From Rhodobacterales bacterium HKCCE3408 (GTDB taxonomy: Bacteria; Pseudomonadota; Alphaproteobacteria; Rhodobacterales; Rhodobacteraceae), in NCBI GenBank assembly GCA_015689705.1, contig WVSN01000006.1, positions 1 through 64,000 on the forward strand: a stretch of 64,000 nt of DNA. The letters run 5' to 3'. The translations under genes and the position numbers were made by a program. The notes under the pieces are model-generated. The model made no database searches. It was not told the DNA's origin and was given only the letters and a program-made list of their open reading frames with translations. Below are positions 1 to 7,598 of the stretch, piece by piece; positions within the stretch are counted from its first letter, which is position 1, and every line of letters starts with the position of its first letter.

Positions 1-119
1 AGGTCGGAAACGTCCGTGTCGTAGACGCGGATGGTCAGAACGTGGTCCATGACATCCCATTTGCCTTCGCCTTTCACGCCTTTCATCCAGACGGCGAGTG
101 GATGCTGGGGCAACAGTGA
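1..119 (+). CDS. 3' end of an unrecognised protein (partial)
   Basis: An open frame enters from the left edge and stops at TGA 117-119. About 38 C-terminal residues are visible, ending in a Phe/His/Ala-rich stretch and MLGQQ. The fragment is too short to assign to a family, and the frame could be chance. No terminator follows before the opposing gene. Confidence 0.4.
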   Translation, partial: VGNVRVVDADGQNVVHDIPFAFAFHAFHPDGEWMLGQQ

Positions 120-162
120 ATGGCGGCTCGTCCCGCTATGTGGGCGCTCCAACCGAAGCGCA

Positions 163-444
163 CTAGAAGCGGTTCCGAGCCTTCTGGAAAGAGCTTGAAA
201 TGCTCTCCCAGGCAGTCTCCATACCTTTTCGCACGTCATTCCAAGCGGCATCGCCGGCTGCCTGCGCTTCCTTCATTTTTTCCTGAGCCTCGTCTCGCTG
301 CTTACGCATCTCAGCAAGTTGTTCTTCGTACTTCGCCCTTTGTTCAGCCTCGGCAGCTCTTGCTTGAGCCTGAAGCTTGTCGATTTCGGCGTTCCACTCG
401 TCAAGCTTGGCCTTCATCTTCTCGACGTATGCTTCGCGATCCAT
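163..444 (-). CDS. Small coiled-coil protein, sll1863-type stress-response family
   Basis: A soluble protein of about 93 residues, almost entirely Glu/Lys/Ala/Gln heptad-like and predicted to be one long coiled coil. Its opening pattern (REAYVEKMKAKLDEWNAEID) resembles small sll1863-type stress proteins and periplasmic coiled-coil proteins of proteobacteria; that family link is from memory. The ATG at 444 is chosen because GAAGG lies about 8 nt upstream. A longer frame from TTG at 492 exists but has no good ribosome site. No signal peptide or membrane segment is seen. It stands alone between a partial gene and the SDR gene. Confidence 0.7.
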   Translation of the reverse strand: MDREAYVEKMKAKLDEWNAEIDKLQAQARAAEAEQRAKYEEQLAEMRKQRDEAQEKMKEAQAAGDAAWNDVRKGMETAWESISSSFQKARNRF

Positions 445-680
445 AACCATACCTTCGATCTGTTTGAGATATTGTTTCATGAAATTGGTCAAAACTCAAA
501 AAAGCGTCGGTCAATAGTGCTTCTGCACGAGACGAACCCAAGCAGCGGTTAGGTCCGCTACCTGACCCGCGGCAGTTCGCGGAACCTTCTCGGAGTGATT
601 GACGCACTAGAACGGTCGTTTCGTCGGCACAACGAACGTTCGACGCCCCCGTACAGCTGGAACTGCACGGAGGATCCGGC

Positions 681-1409
681 CTACATCATCCCGGCGAACA
701 TCGCCTCGACGGCCTTCTGGTCGGCGCGCCAGGCCTTGAAGACATCAGCGGCCGAGGCCGGGTAGATGTCTTCTTCGCCCGCAACGAGACCGTCGAGCAC
801 ATCGCGAACGACGTCCTGCGGGGAATCCTTGGGCGCGTCCACGCCGGCCAGCATGTCGGTGTCTATGCCGGCGGGGAACACGTTGACCACGTCGATGCCA
901 CGCGGCCGAAGATAGGCGCGAAGTGACATCGACATGGACCAGGCCGCTGCTTTCGACGCGTTGTACCCGGAGAAGCCCGGCGCGCTGACGAAGGACAGCA
1001 GCGTGAGCATGTTCACGAACGCGCCGCCGCCGTTGCCTTCGATCACCGGGGCGAACGCACGCGTGACTTCGCGCAAGCCGTCGTTGTTGACGGCCATGTC
1101 ACGGTTCAACCCGTCCTCCGAAACGTCGAGCGCACCACCGAATGTCAGCGATCCGGCGTTGTTGATCAGAAGCGTGACATCGGCCGCGGCCGCGACTGCG
1201 GCGGCAATCTGTGCCCGATCGGTGACGTCGAGCTTCAGCGGCACAACGCGCGCCGGGTCGAGGTCGACCGTTTCTGACAGGGTGTCGAGGGTTCTGGCGG
1301 CAGCGTAAATCCTGGCGACACCGCGGTCGAGAAGGCCGGCGACATACGCCTGGCCAACACCCCGGTTCGCGCCGGTCACGAGGGCAGTTCTGTTTTCGAG
1401 AGTTGTCAT
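681..1409 (-). CDS. Short-chain dehydrogenase/reductase
   Basis: Classical SDR of 242 residues. The NAD(P)-binding TGANRGVG motif is at residues 12-19, NNAG at 83-86, the catalytic Ser near 139-142 and the YNASK pair (Tyr149, Lys153) in place, so it should be an active NAD(P)-dependent oxidoreductase. Substrate is not readable. The ATG at 1409 is preceded by AAGGAA; the longer upstream frame lacks this site. It is divergent from a LysR gene across about 100 bp, the usual arrangement for a LysR regulator and its target. Confidence 0.85.
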   Translation of the reverse strand: MTTLENRTALVTGANRGVGQAYVAGLLDRGVARIYAAARTLDTLSETVDLDPARVVPLKLDVTDRAQIAAAVAAAADVTLLINNAGSLTFGGALDVSEDGLNRDMAVNNDGLREVTRAFAPVIEGNGGGAFVNMLTLLSFVSAPGFSGYNASKAAAWSMSMSLRAYLRPRGIDVVNVFPAGIDTDMLAGVDAPKDSPQDVVRDVLDGLVAGEEDIYPASAADVFKAWRADQKAVEAMFAGMM

Positions 1410-1512
1410 TGGGTCGTTCCTTTTTCGGCTTTCTGGATGCCGTTTGAGTACCGATGCGCAATCCGCCCGAAAATGACTTGAATTGAACGGCAGCCGTGCA
1501 AGAAATGCATGA

Positions 1513-2418
1513 ATGGATATTGGTGCACTGAAGATCGTGGCACTGGTCGCGCAGCACGGCAGTTTCGCCTCAGCGGCTCGAGTCCTCGATATGGACCCGT
1601 CGTCGGTGTCGCGCAGTGTCGCGAGTACCGAAGCGGCGCTCGGCCTGCGGATCTTTCGGCGCAGCACCCGCAGCCTGACGATCACGGAGGAAGGCGAGAC
1701 CTATCTCAGCCGCGTCGTTCCGCTGCTCGACGAGTTCGAGCATGCTCGAGAGGTCGCGCGCCAGTCCGGAGCCACGCCCGCCGGAACGCTCAGGGTCACC
1801 GCATCGGTCGCCTTTGCGCATGAATGCGTAGTGCCGCTCCTCGGCGAGTTCCGGCGCAGGTATCCCGAGGTCTCGGTCGAACTGCTCCCGACCGACGCAA
1901 TGATGGACATCACAGCGAACGCGATCGATCTCGCGATCCGGCTGGCCCCGGCGCCGAAGGGCGATCTCATCAGCACCCGGCTCATCGACACGCCCTATGT
2001 CGTCTGTGCGAGTCCGGAATACCTTGCGACACATGGGCCATTGGAGGATCCGCGCGACCTGAGCGAGCGCGACTGCCTGCGCTTTGCCTTGCCGGAATTC
2101 AGGACCCGCTGGCGGTTCCGGCGCGGCGAAGGGGAGCCATTTGACGTGCCGGTTTCCGGTCGGCTGGTCATCGCAAACGCGCTGTCACTCCGCCGCGCAG
2201 TGCTAGACGGCCTCGGACCCGTTCTGCTTGCGAACTGGCTGGTCGCGCGGCAGATCGAGAGCGGCGCGCTGGTGAACCTGTTTCCGGATTACGAAAGTAC
2301 GGCGACCGAGTTCGATACGGCGGCGTGGCTACTCTATCCAAGCCGGTCATACCTGCCGCGAAAGGTCCGGGTCATGATCGACTTCCTTCGCCAGAGGATC
2401 GGGCGACCGGCGATCTAG
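1513..2418 (+). CDS. LysR-family transcriptional regulator
   Basis: 301 residues. The N-terminal winged helix-turn-helix (about residues 3-62, with FASAARVLDMDPSSVSR) is followed by a LysR substrate-binding domain (about 90-295). The gene is divergent from the SDR gene at 681-1409, so it probably controls that gene and itself from the shared 100 bp region. The effector is unknown. The protein lies in the large LysR subgroup that often regulates neighbouring oxidoreductases; that is general family knowledge, not specific evidence. Confidence 0.85.
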   Translation: MDIGALKIVALVAQHGSFASAARVLDMDPSSVSRSVASTEAALGLRIFRRSTRSLTITEEGETYLSRVVPLLDEFEHAREVARQSGATPAGTLRVTASVAFAHECVVPLLGEFRRRYPEVSVELLPTDAMMDITANAIDLAIRLAPAPKGDLISTRLIDTPYVVCASPEYLATHGPLEDPRDLSERDCLRFALPEFRTRWRFRRGEGEPFDVPVSGRLVIANALSLRRAVLDGLGPVLLANWLVARQIESGALVNLFPDYESTATEFDTAAWLLYPSRSYLPRKVRVMIDFLRQRIGRPAI

Positions 2419-2493
2419 CCGTGCACCCGATCGCTCGTGGTGAAACCGGGTCAGGCCCGGCTTGCCGCCTTCTGGTGTTCATCACTTGATGCC

Positions 2494-2589
2494 CTAGCGC
2501 CAATGCGGCGGATAGGTTGAGGCGAACCAGGGCAGGCCTTCGACCCGCGCCCGCCATGCAGCCAGCGCCGGCCGTTCGCACCGATCCAT
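2494..2589 (-). pseudogene. 3' remnant of a glutathione S-transferase gene
   Basis: Just downstream of the DmdA-like gene, a minus-strand frame reads RPALAAWRARVEGLPWFAST and ends PPHWR before TAG at 2494-2496. The P-L-x-A-W-x-A-R-V pattern and the YPPHWR end match the C-terminus of bacterial glutathione S-transferases as I remember them. No N-terminal thioredoxin-like domain is present, and the frame starts almost at the end of the preceding gene. It is best read as a decayed or recombined gene tail. Confidence 0.5.
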
Positions 2590-2605
2590 AGCTCTTTGGG
2601 AGCGG

Positions 2606-3745
2606 TCACGCAGCCGCGATGGATTTCTTGGGGTCGAAGAACGGACGTTCGACTATGACCGCCCGCGTCGGGCCGGACCGTGTCACCACGTCCACCTCTA
2701 TCCCGACATGCGCGAAGTCGGCCGAAACCATCGCGATCGCGATGTTGCACTTCAACCGCGGCGAATAGATCGCCGACGTCACCTTGCCGATCGGCGTTCC
2801 ATCCTTGGTGATGGCCCAGAAGGTCGTGTTCGGCCCCGTCAGCGGCTCGCAGTCGATCCTCAGCCCGATCTGCTTGCGGCTCACGCCTTCTTCGCGGATA
2901 CGGCGCAGCGCGGCCTTGCCGATGAACTCCGCCTCGACGTCGAGGTTGACCAGCCGGTCGAGACCCAGCTCGTAAGGGTTCGTATGGATGTCGGCATCGG
3001 CGTGGTAGGACAGCATGCCACCCTCGATGCGACGGATCGACGAGGTGTGCCCGGGCTTCAGGCCAAATTCCATGCCGGCCGCCATGATCAGCTCCCACAG
3101 TGCGTCGCCGCGGGTCCCGTCGCGCAGGTAGATCTCGTAGCCCAGCTCGCTCGACCAGCCGGTGCGCGATACCAACAGTGGTATGCCTTCCAGCTCCAGT
3201 TCACGGTGCCAGTAGTATTTGAGTTCGAGGATCTCGTCGCCGAACAGGGCCTGCATGATGAGACCAGATTTCGGTCCCTGAAGCTGGAGCGGAGAGACGT
3301 CGGGCTCTTCGATCGTGACGTCGAGGCCCGAATGCACCGCAACGCCCTGCGCCCACAGCAGGATGTCGCTGTCGGCGAGCGAAATCCAGAAGTGGTTCTC
3401 GGCCAGGCGCAGCAGGATCGGATCGTTCAGGATACCGCCCTGCGCGTTGGTGATCAGGATGTACTTGCACTGGCCAACGGCCATATTGCTGAGGTCGCGC
3501 GGGGTCAGCAGCTGGACGAAGGTCGCGGCGTCTGGGCCGGTGATCTCGACCTGGCGCTCCACGGCGACGTCACAGAGGATCGCATCGTTCACCAGGTTCC
3601 AGAAGTTCTGCTCCGGGTCGCCAAAATCGCGTGGAATGTACATGTGATTGTACACCGAAAAGCCCGTCGCGCCCCAACGGACGGTGGCATCGAAGAAGGG
3701 GGACTTCCGGATCTGGGTGCCGAAGCCGAAGTCGTCTGGATGCAT
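2606..3745 (-). CDS. DmdA/GcvT-type aminomethyltransferase family protein
   Basis: 379 residues covering a GcvT/DmdA tetrahydrofolate-dependent demethylase fold: folate-binding barrel in the first two thirds and the GcvT C-terminal barrel at about 285-370. Segments such as VYNHM, DVAVERQVEITGPDA, GILNDP and VEPDVSPLQLQGP parallel the dimethylsulfoniopropionate demethylase DmdA of Ruegeria pomeroyi more than ordinary GcvT. Whether the substrate is DMSP, a betaine or another methylated compound cannot be told from sequence alone. An Lrp-type regulator lies 160 bp upstream on the same strand. No acuI-like gene sits beside it, unlike canonical dmdA loci. Confidence 0.75.
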   Translation of the reverse strand: MHPDDFGFGTQIRKSPFFDATVRWGATGFSVYNHMYIPRDFGDPEQNFWNLVNDAILCDVAVERQVEITGPDAATFVQLLTPRDLSNMAVGQCKYILITNAQGGILNDPILLRLAENHFWISLADSDILLWAQGVAVHSGLDVTIEEPDVSPLQLQGPKSGLIMQALFGDEILELKYYWHRELELEGIPLLVSRTGWSSELGYEIYLRDGTRGDALWELIMAAGMEFGLKPGHTSSIRRIEGGMLSYHADADIHTNPYELGLDRLVNLDVEAEFIGKAALRRIREEGVSRKQIGLRIDCEPLTGPNTTFWAITKDGTPIGKVTSAIYSPRLKCNIAIAMVSADFAHVGIEVDVVTRSGPTRAVIVERPFFDPKKSIAAA

Positions 3746-3906
3746 TGGCGTCGCCTTTATCTGAAGCCCGCCGCACGGGTCGGTGATGATGGAACGATGC
3801 GCCGGATTACGCCCGAAGGCCCATCACGTGTGGACTAAAAAGAGGCGCGCTTCAGACCCGTTGGGCTAATTTTGACGCCCTCCGCAGGCTGCGCGGTCCG
3901 GTAGCG

Positions 3907-4482
3907 CTAGCGGGCGCCGTGGGCGGCCAGCTTCGCCAGATTCGGCAGGCTCGCCTTGACGGTCCGCGTGGCGATGTAAGTCATGTACCTGTCGACCCCG
4001 AGCTCCGCGTCGAGCATCGACTGCATGAGGGTCTGGAACGAGGCAAGCGTCGGGCTGATCGCTTTCATGGCGTAGTCCATCCCACCGCCCGTGGTGACGC
4101 ATTCCGTAATCTCGTCATGCGCCAGGACGAAGGCCTCGAACTGGTCAAAATCGACCTTTCTGTGACGCGACAGAGAGACCGTCACCAGCACCTGGGTAAA
4201 GTCGCAGATCTGCTCCAGTGCAATCTGGGCGTGGTAGCTTCGGATAAAGCCCGCCGATTTCAGCCTGTCGAGGCGGGCCCAGCACGGCGTCGGAGAAATG
4301 TTCGCGATCTCGGCGAGCTTGATCTTGCTCAACTGGCCATGCCGCTGCACCGCGCTCAGAATCCTCACGTCGGTTGCATCGAGACCAACGCGCTTCAAGC
4401 GCCGGACTCCTTCACGCGCACCGGAGAACTCATCGCGCCATCCCTCCCGCTCTTTCGCGGCGATCTTATGACGCGGCCGCAC
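3907..4482 (-). CDS. Lrp/AsnC-family transcriptional regulator
   Basis: Up to 191 residues. An N-terminal helix-turn-helix (LDATDVRILSAVQRHGQLS onward, about residues 34-90) is followed by a RAM/AsnC effector domain (about 105-180). The annotated start carries about 30 extra residues before the usual Lrp start, so a GTG inside (near VGLDATD) may be the true start. Its position directly upstream of the DmdA-like gene, same strand, suggests it senses an amino acid or methylated amine and controls that gene; this is inference. Confidence 0.8.
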   Translation of the reverse strand: MRPRHKIAAKEREGWRDEFSGAREGVRRLKRVGLDATDVRILSAVQRHGQLSKIKLAEIANISPTPCWARLDRLKSAGFIRSYHAQIALEQICDFTQVLVTVSLSRHRKVDFDQFEAFVLAHDEITECVTTGGGMDYAMKAISPTLASFQTLMQSMLDAELGVDRYMTYIATRTVKASLPNLAKLAAHGAR

Positions 4483-4616
4483 CCAGCGGTTAGCGAATTG
4501 CGACCGTTGCAGCTGCGCCAGCGCCGGCGGATGGAGATTCGCTTTAGTCCCCTACGATTGTGAACTTTGCGTTCCATTTTCGGTCCGGACTGAGGTGACC
4601 GGAAATTTCGACTGCG

Positions 4617-4757
4617 TTGCGCTATTTTCGGGTCCCGAGATCCCTGGTCGCGGTGGCCTGGGGCCTGTTCCTCTTTCTCTGCCTCGTCGGCGGGATCTGG
4701 TTCCTGATCCAGGTCCTGCGCGACGAGCGCGACGCGCGCAACGATCACCGCCGCTAG
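4617..4757 (+). CDS. Small single-span membrane protein
   Basis: A 46-codon frame from TTG at 4617 to TAG at 4755 encodes a basic N-terminus (RYFRVPRS), one strongly hydrophobic segment (about residues 12-35, GLFLFLCLVGGIWFLIQVL) and a charged tail (RDERDARNDHRR). This is a typical small inner-membrane protein topology. An in-frame stop at 4596 limits the start. GAGGTGA at 4592-4598 would suit an ATT start at 4605 better than TTG at 4617, so the start is unclear. It is divergent from the Lrp gene. No family recognised. Confidence 0.4.
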   Translation: MRYFRVPRSLVAVAWGLFLFLCLVGGIWFLIQVLRDERDARNDHRR

Positions 4758-4998
4758 TTCTCCGCGGCGGTTCCCCAGCGGGGCCCCGTCTCACCCGGGG
4801 TCCCGCATCCTCACAATCCGGAGATATTCCCGAAATGCTTTGGGTCACAACGCCCAGCGGCAAGAAGAGGTCGATCCTCGCTCCCAAGGAGCGCAACGTC
4901 GACATCCACGACATCGCCCACAACTAAACATTGAGTGCGCGGTGGGAGCTACTAAACGAAGCCTAAACACCAAGCCTAAAGTTCGACTTAATGGCCGT

Positions 4999-5006
4999 TG
5001 ATACTC
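4999..5006 (+). repeat. TGATACTC, left copy of a putative integrase arm-type repeat
   Basis: The 8-mer TGATACTC here recurs at 6941-6948 and 6963-6970, on either side of the integrase gene. Tyrosine recombinases often bind short direct repeats flanking the core site. Assigning that role here is inference. Confidence 0.25.
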
Positions 5007-5306
5007 CTTATATAAGAAGATGATCAGAGGTGAGACCTTTGGAGGGACCTTTTCAAAGCTGTCATCATCCATTTGCATGCGCTATATTTCAACAACCCTC
5101 TGCTTTTCATGATCTTTTTACTATCTGGTCAATTCCGCGCACAGCCTTGCGCGCATCGACTTTCCCGAGACGCCGGCAATGTCGGGCGCCGACGCGTGAG
5201 TACGAGCTGGATCGGCAACCGTCGTTTCACCTCCTAAATGCTTTGCAAGCGAAAAGGTCCCAACCGACACTAGGTGCACCCTAAACCCCAGTCCTCCCAA
5301 TCAACT

Positions 5307-5539
5307 CGCTGAGGCATGCTCAGCGGACGCCAGACACCGCGGTCGAACAAAGCCTCTTCCTCACCGATCTCCAGCCTGGCAGTTCGTTCCACTTTTCAAA
5401 GTCCGCAATCCGGATTATGGGAAAGCATCGTCTGGATTCAGACTGGGCACCCTTGGTCGGCTCGCGGTTGAAGAGCCGACTATTGAGATTGCCCTGATTG
5501 AACGAAAAGTTCCGCCCTTGGTTCACACTCACGAACCAA
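5307..5539. repeat. Cluster of inverted repeats (stem-loops)
   Basis: Within 233 bp lie: CGCTGAG/CTCAGCG (5307-5313, 5319-5325); the palindrome AATCCGGATT (5407-5416); GTCTG/CAGAC (5430-5434, 5439-5443); GTCGGCTC/GAGCCGAC (5456-5463, 5473-5480), enclosed by GGGCA/TGCCC (5445-5449, 5490-5494); and TTGGTTC/GAACCAA (5518-5524, 5533-5539). No T-tract follows any of them, so they are not simple terminators. A structured RNA, a transfer origin or a recombination control region is possible; none is established. Confidence 0.5.
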
Positions 5540-5720
5540 AACTGGCACTGACAGACGATGTAATGGCCATGAATCCTGACCACACCCTAAGCATGTCGAT
5601 GCCTCACGCGACGCTGTCGTCGGAGAGAGCGAAATCTGCGACGCCAGCTGCGCCAACGTCCGTCTCAGATTTTTCACCTACGTTATGCAGTTTGGCCACT
5701 GGTTGTCGCGGGAACACGAT

Positions 5721-5903
5721 ATGAGCCGGCCACTCACCCCAACTCAGATCGAGACCTATGCGGCGATCGCTCAGCGCACGAATGCTGTCATCAGTCTCGA
5801 GCGGGGCGATACGGTCTATCGGTTCTGTCCCGCGGAGCCACTTATCACCATGGGAACGGCAGAGAAGGAGCGAGCCGAATGCGACGCGGCATTCTCAAGA
5901 TGA
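5721..5903 (+). CDS. Small hypothetical protein preceding and overlapping the integrase gene
   Basis: 60 residues from ATG 5721 (GGGA about 9 nt upstream). It opens MSRPLTPTQIETYAAIAQRT, has no membrane segment or signal peptide, and ends inside the integrase start region (25 bp overlap, different frame). The tight overlap suggests translational coupling with the integrase. Its size and position would suit an excisionase-like or regulatory factor, but I recognise no domain, and no helix-turn-helix is obvious. Confidence 0.55.
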   Translation: MSRPLTPTQIETYAAIAQRTNAVISLERGDTVYRFCPAEPLITMGTAEKERAECDAAFSR

Positions 5904-6901
5904 AGGGCCTATGGGTTCATCCGAAGACGCGCATTCCGTATCTGCGGAAATGCCTCAATGGAAAAACGATCTACATTCCCTTGCCGCGTGACCTACCTCA
6001 TGATCATCCCGACTTCATTGACGCCTGGGCAAAGGCTCACCGAGGCCTCGAAGCTCCCAAGGTTCCTACTGCCGGGACTTTGGCCAGCTCTTGGAACGCC
6101 GTGGTGAACAGCCCGCGCTTTGGCGAGGTCTCGAAAGCCTATCAGGAGATGCTCCTGCGGCAGTCCTCCGCCATTGTCGCCAAGGCCGGACACGTCAAGA
6201 CCCGGGCAATCGAACACCACCACGTGCGCCAGGATATCAGCGCGGCGCGAAACCCGGCAGCACGCAAGAAGGCCTGGCGCTTCTGGGCTGACTATTGCCT
6301 CGACCGTGGCTGGCTCAACAAGGACCCGACCGTGGGGATTAGGACGCCCAAGACCAAATCGTCGGGACACCCTACATGGAGCCGCGCCGACATCGCGAAA
6401 TTCCGCGAAGCGTATCCCATTGGCTCGTCCCCGAGGGCCATCATGGAACTGGCCTATTGGACGGGGGCACGACGCGGCGACGTTGTCAGGCTGGGGCCGC
6501 AACACGTTCACGAAGGGGTCCTCTCGTTCGGCCAGGGCAAGACCGGTGATATGTCCTATGTACCGTGGACTTGCCCTCTTCCCGAGTATGCCGCCCATAT
6601 GGAGCCTGATAGACAGGTTTGCTTCCGGGCGATCGCGCACATGGGCGGCGGCCTCACCTTCATCCAAACAATTCATGGCAAGTCCCGCAGCGAGAAGGCC
6701 GCAGGTCAGGACATTTCGAACGCCTGCCGCAAAATCGGTCTGGCGCTCTCGATCCATGGCTTGCGGAAGGCGCGCGCTGTCGCGCTCGCGGAAGCAGGCG
6801 GAACCACCCACCAGATCGGTGCGTGGACAGGCCACCGAAGCCTGACGGAAATCGCACATTACACCCGTGAGGTGGACCGAAGGAGGGCGGTGACAGGTTG
6901 A
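5879..6901 (+). CDS. Tyrosine recombinase / integrase
   Basis: 340 residues. The C-terminal catalytic domain carries the family residues: Arg in WTGARRGDVVRL, a Lys in the GQGKTGD hairpin, HGLR (His-x-x-Arg), His in WTGHRSLTEIAHY, and the Tyr nucleophile in that same segment. The N-terminal part (about 60-170) resembles a SAM-like core-binding domain. The gene points at the 3' end of tRNA-Arg about 110 bp away, a classic integration arrangement, so it probably catalyses site-specific integration and excision of an element. All catalytic residues are present, so it is likely functional. Confidence 0.88.
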   Translation: MRRGILKMKGLWVHPKTRIPYLRKCLNGKTIYIPLPRDLPHDHPDFIDAWAKAHRGLEAPKVPTAGTLASSWNAVVNSPRFGEVSKAYQEMLLRQSSAIVAKAGHVKTRAIEHHHVRQDISAARNPAARKKAWRFWADYCLDRGWLNKDPTVGIRTPKTKSSGHPTWSRADIAKFREAYPIGSSPRAIMELAYWTGARRGDVVRLGPQHVHEGVLSFGQGKTGDMSYVPWTCPLPEYAAHMEPDRQVCFRAIAHMGGGLTFIQTIHGKSRSEKAAGQDISNACRKIGLALSIHGLRKARAVALAEAGGTTHQIGAWTGHRSLTEIAHYTREVDRRRAVTG

Positions 6902-6940
6902 AACCTTAAGGGCGACGAGAACGTGCCGGAAACCGAAAGG

Positions 6941-6970
6941 TGATACTCAGCAGTCGCTGCGCTGATACTC
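6941..6970 (+). repeat. Paired TGATACTC direct repeats between integrase and tRNA
   Basis: TGATACTC at 6941-6948 and 6963-6970, with starts 22 bp apart, about two DNA helical turns. They sit between the integrase stop and the tRNA 3' end, where arm-type integrase sites are expected. A third copy is at 4999-5006. Confidence 0.3.
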
Positions 6971-7012
6971 TCCGAAGAAAATACATGTAGATCAGACCAC
7001 TAAGCGATGCAC

Positions 7013-7089
7013 TGGCGACCCCGGAAGGACTCGAACCCTCAACCTGACGATTAGAAGTCGTCTGCTCTATCCAGTTGAGCTACGGGGCC
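7013..7089 (-). tRNA. tRNA-Arg (TCT)
   Basis: 77 nt on the minus strand with encoded CCA at the 3' end (7013-7015). The acceptor stem GGCCCCG/CGGGGTC pairs with one G-U. The D-arm GCTC/GAGC, anticodon stem GACGA/TCGTC with loop CTTCTAA (anticodon TCT), and T-arm GAGGG/CCTTC are all intact. It decodes AGA. Its 3' half faces the integrase gene and is the likely attachment core. The 5' end overlaps the stop codon of the upstream GNAT gene. Confidence 0.95.
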
Positions 7090-7598
7090 GCTTGGCCGTC
7101 TAAATCGCGGATCGGACCGGGTCGGTCAATGGTGCCGAGATCGAGCGCCATGAACATGCTGTCGGGGTGCGCCGCATACGGGCCGAACGGGTCGCATTCG
7201 CGGAAGTCCATCGACGTGTAGAGCGTTCGGGCGGCCACCGAGTCCGGGTCGGTTCCGGTCTCGAGGCAAAGCCGCTGCAGACCGGCACTGCGAGCGATCG
7301 CAACAATGTAGGACAGCATCGCCCGGCCGACGCCCCGCCCTCGGGCCTCGTCGCGGGTGAACATCGACTTGATCTCGCCCACGCCATCGCCGAGATCGCG
7401 AAGCGCGCCGATGCCGACGGGCTGCCCGTCGAGCCGCGCGGCGAAGAACTTGATGCTGGGCGCGCGGAGCGCGTCGGTGGACAGGACATGGCTCGCCTCG
7501 GCGGCATAGAGCGCCTGCGACCGGGCAAGGTGCGCCGCGACCATCTCGGCGACGTCCGGCTGGGACGGATCTGCGGGTCCGATCTCCACCTCAGGCAT
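7080..7598 (-). CDS. GNAT-family N-acetyltransferase
   Basis: 172 residues from the ATG at 7598. The GNAT core includes IKSMFTRDEARGRGVGRAML (about 77-95) with the acetyl-CoA pyrophosphate loop RGRGVG, and a C-terminal YTSMDFRECDPFGPY segment typical of the family. The start overlaps the stop of the upstream glycosyltransferase by 8 nt, implying coupled translation. The stop codon TAG (7080-7082) lies inside the tRNA-Arg 5' end, so gene and tRNA overlap by 10 bp. The acceptor substrate is unknown. Confidence 0.85.
   Translation of the reverse strand: MPEVEIGPADPSQPDVAEMVAAHLARSQALYAAEASHVLSTDALRAPSIKFFAARLDGQPVGIGALRDLGDGVGEIKSMFTRDEARGRGVGRAMLSYIVAIARSAGLQRLCLETGTDPDSVAARTLYTSMDFRECDPFGPYAAHPDSMFMALDLGTIDRPGPIRDLDGQAAP

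Larger units (their letters stand above)
4758..5720. other. Gene-poor, AT-richer stretch upstream of the integrase
   Basis: About 960 bp without a convincing gene. Short frames are present but lack ribosome sites and protein-like composition. Base composition between roughly 4920 and 5160 is visibly more AT-rich than the surroundings. The right half carries several inverted repeats (separate entry). With the integrase and tRNA-Arg to the right, this is probably accessory or decayed mobile-element DNA. Confidence 0.5.

Noticed and set aside
4595-4927. 110-codon plus-strand frame upstream of the gene-poor region
   Set aside because: Pro/Arg-rich, overlaps the better-supported small membrane protein frame and lacks conserved features.
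5440-5500. Integron attC-like site
   Set aside because: The hairpin lacks the GTTRRRY/RYYYAAC ends of attC, and the nearby integrase does not show IntI features.
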